Assembly (NCBI GenBank): GCA_021325595.1
Contig: JAJPGX010000034.1
Location: 47,850-111,849 of the forward strand
DNA from: Nitrososphaerota archaeon
GTDB lineage: Archaea; Thermoproteota; Nitrososphaeria; Nitrososphaerales; Nitrosopumilaceae
Direction: 5' to 3'
Length of the DNA: 64,000 nt
The notes under the pieces were generated by a model that was not told the origin of the DNA, did no database searches, and saw only the letters and a program-made list of their open reading frames with translations. This document shows positions 25,059 through 34,670 of this stretch, piece by piece (positions within the stretch are counted from its first letter, which is position 1; the number at the start of each line of letters is the position of its first letter). A program made the translations under genes and the position numbers.

Positions 25059-25979
25059 TTAAATTGCCTTAATTAATTCCTGTAATCCATCCTGCAAATC
25101 TATCTTTGGTCTGTACCCAAGTTCTTTTTTAGCAAGTAATATTGTAGGCTGACTTTTTCTAATATCACCCTTTCTAGCTTTTTGGTATTTTATTTGAAGT
25201 GGTTTTCTAGAAATTGATATCATCGTATCCGCAAGATCCTTTATCGTTGTGTATTTTCCACTTGCAATGTTGTAACAGTTTCCTTTTTTACCTTTTATTT
25301 TTTCTAACGCAAGTTGAATTGCAGATACAGCATCACTTACTGAAACAAAGTCACGCGTGTTGGAACCGTTGCCAAAAATCACAAGCGACTTGTTTTTTTG
25401 TATACAATCTACAAATTTTGTAATTACTCCTGCATATGCATCTGACTGACCAGCCCCATAGACATTAAAAAATCGTAGCGAAACGCAATTCAGATCATGG
25501 TAACTAGAAAACACTTTCAGATAAAATTCCATGGATAACTTGCTTACACCATAAGGCGAGATTGGATTTACAGGCGAGTTTTCTGAAATGGACTGCTTTG
25601 CAGATTCACCGTATACGGCTGCAGTTGATGCTGCAACAATATTTTTTACATTATTTTCTATGCACGCATTGAGTAAGTTTAACGTACCTGTCGTGTTTAC
25701 ATGATGCGTAAACAACGGATCGCGAATAGACTCTTGTACATCTATTTGAGCTGCAAGATGTACTACCGCATCAAAACCAGAAATCGATCTTGAAATTTGT
25801 TTGTAGTTAGTAATATCCCCCTTAACAAATTTGGCGCCTTTCTCTATGAGGTACCTTACAGTAGTTTTGGAACTGTTGTATTGATTATCGTAGATGGTTA
25901 CACTGTTACCTGCTTTTAGTAATGCAACTACCGTATATCTCCCTATAAACCCACTGCCGCCTGTCACAAAGATTTTCAT
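25059..25979 (-). CDS. NAD-dependent sugar epimerase/dehydratase (GalE-like)
   Basis: A 306-residue extended short-chain dehydrogenase acting on UDP-sugars. NAD motif VTGGSGFIGRYT at 5-16, AAQIDVQESI near 76, Ser in AASTAAVYGE near 118, and catalytic Tyr-Lys in ISPYGVSKLS near 138. Length and motif set match UDP-glucose 4-epimerases. It probably supplies precursors for the polysaccharide locus on its right-hand side, although it reads in the opposite direction. ATG start. Confidence 0.88.
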   Translation of the reverse strand: MKIFVTGGSGFIGRYTVVALLKAGNSVTIYDNQYNSSKTTVRYLIEKGAKFVKGDITNYKQISRSISGFDAVVHLAAQIDVQESIRDPLFTHHVNTTGTLNLLNACIENNVKNIVAASTAAVYGESAKQSISENSPVNPISPYGVSKLSMEFYLKVFSSYHDLNCVSLRFFNVYGAGQSDAYAGVITKFVDCIQKNKSLVIFGNGSNTRDFVSVSDAVSAIQLALEKIKGKKGNCYNIASGKYTTIKDLADTMISISRKPLQIKYQKARKGDIRKSQPTILLAKKELGYRPKIDLQDGLQELIKAI

Positions 25980-26013
25980 GCTGGTATAATACCTTGTAAT
26001 CGTAAAAATGTAG

Positions 26014-27648
26014 TCATGACAGTCTCTTGCGCTTTTCCTCTATTTTTTTTTCAGATTCCAGCCTTTCAAGCTTATACTTTTTCATGTCTACAAATTTGAT
26101 TATTCTGGAAAGATTTGGGTGCACCTTTTTTATTTTTTGGAACATTTTTTGAGCTACTTTTCTATAATCTGGATGTCCCTGTGGAACTGTTCTTAGTTCA
26201 ATTAAATGTGTAGCTTCCCTTAAGTTTAGTTTCATAAAATATGGATACTTGTATGCAAAGTTTACTACATACTGGGCCTGTTCTGGGAGATTTTTTTGCA
26301 ACAAACTAAAAACTTCTTTTGATTTGTACATGCAGTCTTCAAAGTCTTTTTTAATTCCTATATCGATTACTTCTTTTGGAATGGTATATCCGTGATTTGT
26401 TGTCAGTAGCTGTCGTTCAAGTGTTAGCAGTCTGTGTCTATGAAGATCGCGGAACATTCCAAAGTTGGTAAGAAAATCAAAAGTGTACTCTGTCATTTCA
26501 AATGCACGTGATGGTCTCTGTCTTCTATTTTGGCGTAGCTTGACAAATTTGCCAATAATTTTTTTTCTTGTAACATAATTCATTTTTTTGACGTTTGACA
26601 AAATTGATTGATATGATGCTCCTTGTGCCTGTTCGTAAAGAATTGATGCAATAATATATTCCTCAGCTCTTTTTTCATGCTCAAAGCTAATCAATTCCAC
26701 AAGATCGTTTTGATTGGTATTTTTTTTCACGTATTTTTTGAATAAGTCGTCTGATGCTTTTTTTGTATCAAAAAGATATTTCTGCAAGCTCTTTCCGTGC
26801 TTGTCGTCTGCACGCTTGACAAATGATTTTATTGTCTTGTTCAGTTCGTTGTGTGCTTTTCTTGCAATCTCTTTTTCTTCATCTAGGTTTGATGAATATA
26901 GTATAGTGAGCAGGTACTCAAATGCACGCCCATTTCCTGTTACCCCCACATTGGTAAGCGTTGAGGCAGGAAGTATGCTTCGTAGAACATCAAGTGCCTT
27001 TGCCCTTATTGTGGCATTGTATATTCTTATAGCTGATTTTACGTCCTCCTCATGTACTAGTCTTGTAAAGAGTACTTCGTCTCCCCTAGAGTTTCGAAAC
27101 CTTTGTTTTTCTATGGGGTCACGTTCCTGTACGTATGTAATCATGGGCTGGATGTTTTTTGTATATGTGTCAAAGTCCAAGTTGCATGCTTCTAGATACT
27201 GGTCTGCATACTTTGAATTGTCAATCTTGGGATCTCTGTAAAACTTGTACTGTCCATTGACCTTCTTGTCCCATGCTACGTATCTTGATGATTTTTCAAG
27301 ATACGATAAACCAATTCTTCGATCTTCAATTTTTTTTACCGCAATATTTGATATTGCTTCGATTGCAATTTGGGCCTCGCCAAGCTCTGCAACGGAATCA
27401 TCACCATATTCTAGCAAAACCTTGTTGTAAAACTCCTCGCCGCGGTTTTCATTTTGGGAAAATTCATCAAGAAAAACACGGCGCATGCTCTTGTCTGTCC
27501 TGCTGTATCTTGACATCAGTGCGCCGCGATCTACCTGTCTTGGAGTAATTATCGCAAATACGTTATCGTCAACATTTGAAAAATGTTTTAAGAGAATCTC
27601 TTTTTCAGATTCTGAAAATTCAGACAACATGGTTTGAATGTTGCCCAA
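26014..27648 (-). CDS. Double-domain ThyX-like protein
   Basis: A 544-residue protein made of two halves that each resemble FAD-dependent thymidylate synthase ThyX. The N-terminal half has [20 protein letters not shown] near 80-99 and [15 protein letters not shown] near 113-127. The C-terminal half has [20 protein letters not shown] near 392-411. The classic RHRxxSxNExSxRY signature is thus split, Arg-His-Arg surviving in the second half and Ser-x-Arg-Tyr in the first. True ThyX proteins are about 250 residues and tetrameric, so this may be an inactive or repurposed paralogue, or one that forms a composite site. Conserved in thaumarchaea as far as I know. Confidence 0.8.
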   Translation of the reverse strand: MGNIQTMLSEFSESEKEILLKHFSNVDDNVFAIITPRQVDRGALMSRYSRTDKSMRRVFLDEFSQNENRGEEFYNKVLLEYGDDSVAELGEAQIAIEAISNIAVKKIEDRRIGLSYLEKSSRYVAWDKKVNGQYKFYRDPKIDNSKYADQYLEACNLDFDTYTKNIQPMITYVQERDPIEKQRFRNSRGDEVLFTRLVHEEDVKSAIRIYNATIRAKALDVLRSILPASTLTNVGVTGNGRAFEYLLTILYSSNLDEEKEIARKAHNELNKTIKSFVKRADDKHGKSLQKYLFDTKKASDDLFKKYVKKNTNQNDLVELISFEHEKRAEEYIIASILYEQAQGASYQSILSNVKKMNYVTRKKIIGKFVKLRQNRRQRPSRAFEMTEYTFDFLTNFGMFRDLHRHRLLTLERQLLTTNHGYTIPKEVIDIGIKKDFEDCMYKSKEVFSLLQKNLPEQAQYVVNFAYKYPYFMKLNLREATHLIELRTVPQGHPDYRKVAQKMFQKIKKVHPNLSRIIKFVDMKKYKLERLESEKKIEEKRKRLS

Positions 27649-27659
27649 TTATAAATAAT

Positions 27660-27941
27660 CTACTTTTTTCCTATCTGTATTAGATCCGATGGTTTTTCTA
27701 ATGTGTTGCGTCTTGCCTGCCATCTTAGCAAAACTTCTTTGAATGACTCTGCTTCTTTTTCATCTTCGGTGTACATTAGTGTAGTAACCCATCTTCCAGT
27801 ACCGGCAGTTCCTCCAATAGAGTTCATCCAAAAATCTGTTGGCATGTTTGCAAAGGCTCGGTGGTTTACATCGCGGCTCATGTCAATCCATCTTTTTGAT
27901 ACAAAATGCAGGATCTCATCTAGTTCTTCTTTTGTGATCAT
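27660..27941 (-). CDS. Conserved hypothetical protein
   Basis: A 93-residue protein I do not recognise. It is soluble, with an N-terminal helix (EELDEILHFVSKRWIDM), a central GGTAGTGRWVTTLMY stretch and a helical KEVLLRWQARRN end. It is 12 bp upstream of the ThyX-like gene on the same strand and likely shares its transcript. Amino-acid use is normal, so it is probably genuine. Confidence 0.6.
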   Translation of the reverse strand: MITKEELDEILHFVSKRWIDMSRDVNHRAFANMPTDFWMNSIGGTAGTGRWVTTLMYTEDEKEAESFKEVLLRWQARRNTLEKPSDLIQIGKK

Positions 27942-28092
27942 TATTGGACCAATACAACTTTGGTGATTATAAAATTACTCAAATTTGAAGAAAAATAGCA
28001 AAAATGCCAAAAAATTAGCTAAAATGATCTTACAAAAATTTGAAAGCTTGTTAACACTTTGTCGATTATATTGAATTTAAAATCTCTACCTA

Positions 28093-28911
28093 ATGAGCAA
28101 GGAAGAGATCGAGTTTATCGGCAAGCAAGTAAAAGACATGTACGGCACTTATGTCGGCAAAGTTGTAGGAACAATAACTGATTTTGACGGAAGTGTACAA
28201 ACCGTTGGAGTCGATTGCGGTTCTGAAGGACTTAGACAGATACCATTCGAACAACTAGTCGTCCAAGGGCAATTCGTAATCTACATTCCTAGATGGAGAT
28301 TAGATGCTCAACGATTATTGCGAGAAAAGAGCCTTACACTAAGTCGTATACGTGCATTGATAGACATCGTATCTGAAAACGACGATATGAAAGAGGATGC
28401 TGAATTGATTCATGAACGATACAAGATGAAATTGCTCACTCTGGAAGACACAGAACGACAGATAAAAGAAAAGCTAGAAAAAAGAATGGCCGAACTTGAA
28501 GGTCAGCTAAAATCAATAAAGATGCTGAGATTTGATGCCAAGTTGCAAAACAAAAGCAACGAAATTTCTGACGCCAAGTACGAGCTAGTCAAAACGCACA
28601 CTGTCGAAATAATAGAACACATAGAACATGAGAAAGCAGAGATAGCAAACATCCAACGTCGCATCAACGATCTTTCAGTTGAACATTTGGAGCGAAAACA
28701 GAGTCCTAAACAGGATGTTCATTCAGCCGCCGTTTCTTACCTTGGAAAAGTAGAATCCTCTCCTTCTCAGCCAACGACTCCAATAACTGCAGGCCAAGGG
28801 GTTGCAGATGGTTCTCCAACAGTACCAACACCAAAGCCCGTAGCAATTGGAGCTGATGGTGATGAAGACACAACTCAAGATACAGACTGGCTTAAGAGAA
28901 TTTCATCTTAA
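28093..28911 (+). CDS. cdvA: Cell division protein CdvA
   Basis: A 272-residue protein with the CdvA layout. An N-terminal PRC-barrel-like domain (about 8-75, KDMYGTYVGKVVGTITDFDG) is followed by a long coiled coil (about 95-215, rich in K, E, L), a Pro/Thr/Ser linker and a short C-terminal tail DTDWLKRISS that would bind ESCRT-III (CdvB). CdvA marks the division site and recruits CdvB in Crenarchaea and Thaumarchaea. No cdvB or cdvC gene is adjacent, which fits thaumarchaea where the genes are scattered. A hairpin plus T-tract follows the stop. A TATA-like gattatat lies about 25 nt upstream. Confidence 0.85.
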   Translation: MSKEEIEFIGKQVKDMYGTYVGKVVGTITDFDGSVQTVGVDCGSEGLRQIPFEQLVVQGQFVIYIPRWRLDAQRLLREKSLTLSRIRALIDIVSENDDMKEDAELIHERYKMKLLTLEDTERQIKEKLEKRMAELEGQLKSIKMLRFDAKLQNKSNEISDAKYELVKTHTVEIIEHIEHEKAEIANIQRRINDLSVEHLERKQSPKQDVHSAAVSYLGKVESSPSQPTTPITAGQGVADGSPTVPTPKPVAIGADGDEDTTQDTDWLKRISS

Positions 28912-28931
28912 TCTGTCTGGTGGGATACAGT

Positions 28932-28965
28932 CGCTCCCAACCTATTTTTGGGCGAACCTTTTTTT
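28932..28965 (+). terminator. Hairpin and T-tract after cdvA
   Basis: The stem cgctcccaa (28932-28940) pairs with ttgggcg (28948-28954), with a two-base bulge, and a run of seven T follows at 28959-28965. It sits 20 bp after the cdvA stop and just before the acetyl-CoA synthetase gene, so it should limit read-through. Confidence 0.6.
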
Positions 28966-28985
28966 GAGATTAAAAACAAGGCATT

Positions 28986-30905
28986 TTGTTGGAATCTAGA
29001 TATGAGATAGGTCTTGGAAATCATGATGACAAGACAAGAAAGCACGCGTTAGATGATCCGATCAAGTTCTGGGAGGAACAAGCAGACAATCTTTTCTGGT
29101 TTGAGAAATGGATCTCGGTATTACAATGGGATCCTCCTTTTGCTAAGTGGTTTGTAGGTGGGAAGACGAATGTCTCATACAACGCACTTGATGTAATAGT
29201 CAAGAAAACACCTGACAAATTGGCAATAATATGGGAGGGCGAGGATGGTAATACTCGAAATATCACATACAAACAGCTGCTTGAGCAGGTCTGCAGGTTT
29301 TCTAATGTACTCAAATCACTAGGAGTAGGAAAAGGAGACAGGATAACAGTATATCTCCCAATGATTCCTGAACTAGTAGTATCACTGCTTGCCTGTTCCA
29401 GAATAGGCGCAATTCATACCGTAATATTTTCAGGGTTTAGCTCCCAGTCTATACGTGATAGAGTGGATGATTCAAAATCCAAGATAGTAATTACTGCAGA
29501 TGGCGGGAGAAGACGCGGTACCATAATCAAACTAAAAGAAACAATTGATGATGCTATTAGAAATTTTGATTTTGTACAAAATGTAATTGTAGTAGAGAAT
29601 GTAAAAAATATCATAAGCTATACCAAAAAAGATTTGAAATGGGGATCTCTTATGAGCGGATCAGAAATTTACTGCGAGCCAGAAAAACTTGACAGCGCAC
29701 ATCCGCTGTACATTTTGTATACATCAGGAACTACAGGAAAACCAAAGGGAGTGTTGCATGGAACCGGTGGTTATCTTACGCATATTTACAGCACTTTCAA
29801 ATGGGTTTTTGATATAAAACAAGATGACGTCTATTTTTGTACTGCTGATATTGGATGGGTCACAGGTCATAGCTACATTGCATATGGCCCCTTTCTGCAT
29901 GGATCTACACAGGTAATGTATGAAGGCGCACTGGACTATCCAACACCTGAAAGAATATGGCAAATTGTATCAAAACACAGGGTGACTATCCTGTATACGA
30001 CACCTACTGCGCTGCGAATGTTTATGAAATATGGAAATGATCTGCCAAACTCAAATGATCTTTCTAGCTTGCGATTACTTGGAACAGTGGGAGAGCCAAT
30101 TAATCCAGAAGTATGGAAATGGTATTTTGAAATTATTGGAAAAAGTAAATGCCCAATCATAGATACGTGGTGGCAGACAGAAACAGGTGGTATAATGATA
30201 TCTCCTGTACCTGGTCTTGAAACCATTCCACTAAAACCAGGCTCCGCAACAAGACCTATTCCAGGAATAAGCATTGATGTAATAGATGAAAACGGAAAGA
30301 GAACACGTGATGGTTCCAAGGGGTACCTTGTGGTAACGCAGCCATGGCCAGGAATGCTTCTGACCTTGTGGAATGACGATGAAAAATACAAGTCTGTTTA
30401 CTGGTCAAAATATCATACGATGTATTATCCTGGAGATTTTGCAATAAGAGATGAAGACGGGTATATCTGGATGCTTGGAAGGGCAGATGATGTACTAAAA
30501 ATTGCAGGACACAGACTGGGAACAGCAGAATTGGAAAGTGGTTTTGTTTCGCACAAATCAGTTGCCGAAGCCGCAGTTTGTGGAATACCACATCAAATAA
30601 AAGGCGAGGTAATTTTGGCGTTTATAGTTTTAAAGGAAGGTGTGGAACCTAGCAGTGAGTTAAAAGAAGAGCTGACAAATCACATACGAAAAACTATAGG
30701 CTCTATTGCAACACCTGATCGGATGTACTTTGTTTCTAAATTGCCAAAGACTAGAAGCGGAAAAATAATGAGAAGACTGCTCAAGGCAGTATCTACAAAT
30801 GAAAAAATTGGTGATGTTAGTACATTGGAGGATGAAGCCACTGTTGATGAGATAAAATTTGCTTTTGCATACATGCAACAATCCATGGAAAATAATACTA
30901 GATAG
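28986..30905 (+). CDS. acsA: Acetyl-CoA synthetase (AMP-forming)
   Basis: A 639-residue adenylate-forming enzyme making acetyl-CoA from acetate, ATP and CoA. Visible: the ATP-binding loop LYTSGTTGKPKGVLH near 246-260, WWQTETGG near 398, YYPGDFAIRDEDGY near 481, the hinge GRADDVLKIAGHRLGTAE near 500 and the C-terminal acetylation-site motif TRSGKIMRRLL near 597, whose Lys is the usual regulatory target. Full family length. It starts with TTG, and the first residues (LESRYEIGLG) are poorly conserved, so the exact start is not certain. Its end overlaps the convergent DUF192 gene by eight bases. Confidence 0.93.
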   Translation: MLESRYEIGLGNHDDKTRKHALDDPIKFWEEQADNLFWFEKWISVLQWDPPFAKWFVGGKTNVSYNALDVIVKKTPDKLAIIWEGEDGNTRNITYKQLLEQVCRFSNVLKSLGVGKGDRITVYLPMIPELVVSLLACSRIGAIHTVIFSGFSSQSIRDRVDDSKSKIVITADGGRRRGTIIKLKETIDDAIRNFDFVQNVIVVENVKNIISYTKKDLKWGSLMSGSEIYCEPEKLDSAHPLYILYTSGTTGKPKGVLHGTGGYLTHIYSTFKWVFDIKQDDVYFCTADIGWVTGHSYIAYGPFLHGSTQVMYEGALDYPTPERIWQIVSKHRVTILYTTPTALRMFMKYGNDLPNSNDLSSLRLLGTVGEPINPEVWKWYFEIIGKSKCPIIDTWWQTETGGIMISPVPGLETIPLKPGSATRPIPGISIDVIDENGKRTRDGSKGYLVVTQPWPGMLLTLWNDDEKYKSVYWSKYHTMYYPGDFAIRDEDGYIWMLGRADDVLKIAGHRLGTAELESGFVSHKSVAEAAVCGIPHQIKGEVILAFIVLKEGVEPSSELKEELTNHIRKTIGSIATPDRMYFVSKLPKTRSGKIMRRLLKAVSTNEKIGDVSTLEDEATVDEIKFAFAYMQQSMENNTR

Positions 30906-31392
30906 AAATTATCTCAAGCTTGGAATCCTTTGTTATGTGAAATTTATCTGCAAAACCAGCTGTTACTTCTAATACATATTTTGCCTTTTTTCCATCTGCA
31001 TTTTGTACGGTACATGTAGCCGTTTCTAGTGCTGATTTGCATGGAGGCACATCTTTTTCTATATGTACCAAATTTCCGTTACTGTCAAACCAAATTATGT
31101 CTAAAGGAAACTGCATGTTTAGCATCCATATTGGCACTACCTGTTCTTGTGAAAATACAAAAATCATTCCCTGATTGTCTGGTAGTTGGTTTTGAAACAT
31201 TAATCCTCTTGTTTTTTGCGCGTCAGTTTCTGCAATTTGCACATCCAGCACAACATTGTCTACTTTTATTGTTCCTCGAGGAAACTTAACTTCAGCAAGC
31301 TTGGAATCTGCAGGTATTGTAAGAACGCCAACTACGCCAATTATTACAGCCGCTATGGCTATGGGTACTAAAACTTGGGCTCTTGTTGCCAC
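30898..31392 (-). CDS. DUF192 family protein, membrane-anchored
   Basis: A 164-residue protein with one N-terminal membrane segment (about 9-26) and a DUF192 domain: VQIAETDAQKTRGLMFQNQL near 51-70, GMIFVF near 75, and WMLNMQFPLDIIWFD near 87-101. The domain is small, beta-rich, of uncertain biochemical function and found outside the membrane in many archaea and bacteria. Two Cys (CKSALETATC) may form a disulfide. Convergent with acetyl-CoA synthetase with an eight-base overlap. Confidence 0.85.
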   Translation of the reverse strand: MATRAQVLVPIAIAAVIIGVVGVLTIPADSKLAEVKFPRGTIKVDNVVLDVQIAETDAQKTRGLMFQNQLPDNQGMIFVFSQEQVVPIWMLNMQFPLDIIWFDSNGNLVHIEKDVPPCKSALETATCTVQNADGKKAKYVLEVTAGFADKFHITKDSKLEIISI

Positions 31393-31445
31393 AAAAAATA
31401 TGGTAAAATATCTAGTTAAAAACTAATGCAACAAATTCACAAGAA

Positions 31446-31868
31446 CTAACGCATTGTGTCTTTGATACTAGTCATGTGACTAGCAAAGTCTTTGGTCTGA
31501 GTTCCAATGTCTTTGATTGTCGCACCATTGTACACACGGTCAAGATACTTGCCTGCAATTATCAAGGGCGGGCCGGCAAAGGTGGTAAAAGGGTCTGGCG
31601 AAAAGAGAAGGATAAATCCGACTTTTTGAATTTTCTTACCTGGTGCCGGAGCACGCTGAAGGGCTCCTAGTGCTCTTGCAGTGCCTTTATCATCCATGGC
31701 GACAAGAGACGAGTACACCTCGGTACGTCTCTTGAGTGAATCGCTTAATCTCTTAATTTTATCAATACCGTTCTTTAGTCCTTCATCCATTTGGTACTGC
31801 CTTGTAATATTAATAATTAAGATTCCATGCAAAAGATCAATCACCTCAAGGTAAAGATCTTTTACCAA
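31446..31868 (-). CDS. Conserved hypothetical protein, possibly membrane-associated
   Basis: A 140-residue protein I do not recognise. The first 70 residues are helical and charged (GIDKIKRLSDSLKRRTEVYS). A hydrophobic stretch at about 81-105 (VGFILLFSPDPFTTFAGPPL) could lie in or on a membrane. It starts with TTG at 31868 and is divergent from the DtxR-type regulator with only 38 bp between start codons, so the regulator may control it. Confidence 0.55.
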   Translation of the reverse strand: MVKDLYLEVIDLLHGILIINITRQYQMDEGLKNGIDKIKRLSDSLKRRTEVYSSLVAMDDKGTARALGALQRAPAPGKKIQKVGFILLFSPDPFTTFAGPPLIIAGKYLDRVYNGATIKDIGTQTKDFASHMTSIKDTMR

Positions 31869-31899
31869 GGGAACAGATTATATCGTTTTATTGTTCACC
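31869..31899. promoter_or_regulatory. Candidate operator in divergent promoter
   Basis: An inverted repeat (gggaaca at 31869-31875 and tgttcacc at 31892-31899) fills the 38-bp gap between two divergent starts. The TATA-like gattatat (31876-31883) lies inside it, 27 nt before the regulator GTG. A protein bound here would block both promoters, so autoregulation by the DtxR-type protein is likely. Confidence 0.5.
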
Positions 31900-31906
31900 T
31901 AATTGA

Positions 31907-32365
31907 GTGAAAGAAAAAAACACTGAAAGGCTTGAGTCAATAAAAGAGGCCCATAAATCGACAAAGGTTGATTTTACAAGAATCGAGGACTATCTTGAAG
32001 TCATATCAGAGCTTGTAGAATTGAAAGGATATGCAAATACTATTGAGATATCCAGATACCTAAACGTCAGCGCTCCATCTGTAACCAAAATGCTGCAAAA
32101 ACTTGACGAAAATGGATATCTAAAATATGAAAAGTATCGTGGAATAAACTTGACACCAAAAGGCAATGCGCTTGCAGAGACGGTAAGACAAAAACATGGG
32201 ATACTCTTAGAGTTCTTCAAGATACTTGGAATAAATCATGAAATTGCAAATCAAGACGTTGAAGGAATAGAACACCACTTGAATCCACAAACCATAAAGC
32301 AATTAAGAAAATTTGTTACTTTTCTAAAATCAAATCCTAGAATTTTGGAAATCTTTGATGGCTAG
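31907..32365 (+). CDS. DtxR/MntR-family metal-dependent repressor
   Basis: A 152-residue regulator that would sense Fe2+ or Mn2+. A winged helix spans about 24-85 (DYLEVISELVELKGYANTIE, LNVSAPSVTKMLQKLDENGY), followed by a dimerisation helix LAETVRQKHGILLEFFKILG near 91-110 and GIEHHLNPQTIKQL near 122. The His, Glu and Asp residues of this region are those used for metal binding in MntR. It lacks the C-terminal SH3 domain of DtxR, so it is MntR-like. GTG start with a TATA-like box 27 nt upstream. Its last four bases overlap the convergent PIN-ATPase gene. Confidence 0.88.
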   Translation: MKEKNTERLESIKEAHKSTKVDFTRIEDYLEVISELVELKGYANTIEISRYLNVSAPSVTKMLQKLDENGYLKYEKYRGINLTPKGNALAETVRQKHGILLEFFKILGINHEIANQDVEGIEHHLNPQTIKQLRKFVTFLKSNPRILEIFDG

Positions 32366-34173
32366 CGTATTACTAATCTAATATCGCTTTTTGACATTAC
32401 GGCATTGATTATTCTTTTTCCAGCCGAAGATTTTTTTGAAATTATTATTCTGCCTCTTTTTCCTACACGTGTCGAAGTCAAATGTCTGTCGTTTACATAA
32501 ATGTCAACATCGGATCCTGTGTTGGATTCATTTGTTTCAAAAATTATGTTGTTTCCAGATTCTGACATGTCAAATTGTGTCCTAGAATAATCATGTGATT
32601 CAGATTCTTCTTTTGGTTCTATATCGATGTGAACTCCTAGTATTTTTTCAAGCTCATTTACAGTAGAGCCTCCACGACCTATGATAGACGGAATGGCATC
32701 CTTGTCTACTTTGACTTTAATTCTATCATTTGATAATATCTCAATTTCTGCATTAGAGTCAAACCTGCGTATGGTTTCTTTTATTTTTGATTCTGCAAGC
32801 TTCTCAATACCGCCACTTTTAGCTTCCTTTGATATTGGTATGACGATATTTTCCTCGCCATAGGTGTAAATCTCGTATTCTAAATTGTGGTCATCAAAGT
32901 TTCTTACCTCTATGACCGGTCTTGCAAGATCTTGCTCAGTCATGCCTGTTGGAACCTTCACTTTGAACTCCAATTCGTATACTTTTGCTATGTCTCCAGC
33001 TTTGACAAATACTACAGTATCTAAGATGTGCGGAATCATGCCCAGTTCTACTTTTCCAATGAATCTTTGTATTGCATCAAGGGGTGCATTTGCATGAACC
33101 ACTCCAACCATTCCGACTCCTGCAAGCCTTAAATCTGAAAAAACTCTAAAATCATGAAATCTTCTAACTTCATCATAGATAGTGTAATCCGGTCTGACTA
33201 GAAGTAAAATGTCTGCAGCGTTTTCAAAACTGCCATCTAGCTGTGTATATTGTGTTACTTTGTCATTTACCTGAAGGTCTCTTGGTGATTCGAATGTTTT
33301 TACTATTTTTCCTTTCTTTGAATAAAAATCAGCAAGGCTTGATGCAAGCGTACTCTTTCCTGAACCAGGAGATCCTGCAATCAATATGCCTTCCGCATGT
33401 GAAGAAAAGCGCTGCATAAGTTTTTCAGAAATTTTGTATTCTTCCAATGCCAATTTTATAATCGGGTGAGTTACTGTGATCTCATAATTATCAGAAAATG
33501 GTGGGTGGGTGATAACTATTCTAAAATCCTTATACTGAATCACGAGTGCTCCAGATCGAGATATCTCTACAGCTCCTGCTTGTGTTACTCTTGAAGCTTC
33601 CAATATCTCCGTTGTTATTCCCTCCAGATATTCTTTAGTGAGCAGGTTTTCGCCAATTTCTATTAATGAAAGCGTGCCAGGCTTTCCTTTTTTTGCCAAA
33701 GGCTTGGTTCCTTCTTTGAGGTGTATGCTCATGGTTTCTAAATCAAAAAATTTTTCAAATTCAAGATTTGTAATTTTCACCTCGGGTTTGGAATACTTTG
33801 TCTTAACTCCCTCGGCTTGGGCGACCAATGCCTGAACATAGTCTGCCGTGTAGAACGTTGCATCATTTTTTTTGGCAATATCTTTTATTATGGCGTCAAT
33901 TCTTCCATGTCTTGCAAGCTTGATGTCCTCCATACTTGGACGCACACCTTCAAATCTTAATGTGATGTTATTTTGCCCTGAGAGTTCTCTTATCTTTTTG
34001 ATTTCTTCAAGACCTACAAAGCCATAGTCCTTGCTTTGAGAAGCTTGTGCTTGTAGCTCATCCAAGACCGCAACAGGTATTATTATTTCACAATCTTTCA
34101 AACTACCAGTTTGGATTAACTTTGTTATTTCACCATCTATGATTATGCTTGTATCAACTACTATCTTTTCCAA
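32362..34173 (-). CDS. PIN domain - ATPase - KH domain protein
   Basis: A 603-residue protein of a broadly conserved archaeal family. An N-terminal PIN ribonuclease-like domain (residues 3-120; VVDTSIIIDGE, AVLDELQAQA, FYTADYVQA) is followed by a PilT/VirB11-like ATPase with Walker A AGSPGSGKSTLAS near 266 and IYDEVRRFHDFRVFSDLRLA, then a KH RNA-binding domain near 494 (DAIPSIIGRGGSTV). It probably remodels or degrades RNA in an ATP-dependent manner. ATG start. It shares four bases with the convergent regulator. Confidence 0.88.
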   Translation of the reverse strand: MEKIVVDTSIIIDGEITKLIQTGSLKDCEIIIPVAVLDELQAQASQSKDYGFVGLEEIKKIRELSGQNNITLRFEGVRPSMEDIKLARHGRIDAIIKDIAKKNDATFYTADYVQALVAQAEGVKTKYSKPEVKITNLEFEKFFDLETMSIHLKEGTKPLAKKGKPGTLSLIEIGENLLTKEYLEGITTEILEASRVTQAGAVEISRSGALVIQYKDFRIVITHPPFSDNYEITVTHPIIKLALEEYKISEKLMQRFSSHAEGILIAGSPGSGKSTLASSLADFYSKKGKIVKTFESPRDLQVNDKVTQYTQLDGSFENAADILLLVRPDYTIYDEVRRFHDFRVFSDLRLAGVGMVGVVHANAPLDAIQRFIGKVELGMIPHILDTVVFVKAGDIAKVYELEFKVKVPTGMTEQDLARPVIEVRNFDDHNLEYEIYTYGEENIVIPISKEAKSGGIEKLAESKIKETIRRFDSNAEIEILSNDRIKVKVDKDAIPSIIGRGGSTVNELEKILGVHIDIEPKEESESHDYSRTQFDMSESGNNIIFETNESNTGSDVDIYVNDRHLTSTRVGKRGRIIISKKSSAGKRIINAVMSKSDIRLVIR

Positions 34174-34270
34174 TATTAAATAACCACAAACAGTGGTTTT
34201 TAATCATAACTATGTTTTTTCTAAATGGTATTCAATAGCACGGTTGCCAGCACGTAAAAACGAGAATGAA

Positions 34271-34636
34271 TTATCCAGAGTCAAATACATTGGAGATCAC
34301 GTTTAACACATCTTGAAATTCAAATGGTTTCAAGATGTATGCGCTGGCTCCTGAGTCAAGACATTCCTTCATCGTTTTCTGATTATCGCTTGCAGTAATC
34401 ATTATGATTTTTGCAGATTGTTCTGAAGATATGATTTCCTTCAAGACTGCTATTCCATCTTTTTTAGGCATGGCTACATCTAATAATAAAATGTCAGGTT
34501 TTGACTTTTTGTATTCTTCTATGGCCTCAATTCCGTTTGTTGCTTCCGCAACAAGCTCATGTTGCCCGATTGTTAGTATGTCTTTTAAAACCATTCGTAT
34601 GGCATCTGAATCATCAGCTACCATAATCCTTGCCAT
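34271..34636 (-). CDS. CheY-like response regulator
   Basis: A 121-residue single receiver domain. The acid pocket is MVADDSDA (Asp8, Asp9), the phosphorylated Asp is in DILLLDVAMPKKDG near 56, Thr in MITASD near 85 and the conserved Lys in YILKPFEF near 107. With no output domain it must act through protein contacts. It lies next to an HPt gene and close to a membrane histidine kinase, suggesting one phosphorelay split over three genes. Confidence 0.9.
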   Translation of the reverse strand: MARIMVADDSDAIRMVLKDILTIGQHELVAEATNGIEAIEEYKKSKPDILLLDVAMPKKDGIAVLKEIISSEQSAKIIMITASDNQKTMKECLDSGASAYILKPFEFQDVLNVISNVFDSG

Positions 34637-34670
34637 GTTTTCTGATTAGAGTTTTGATATATAAACAAAA

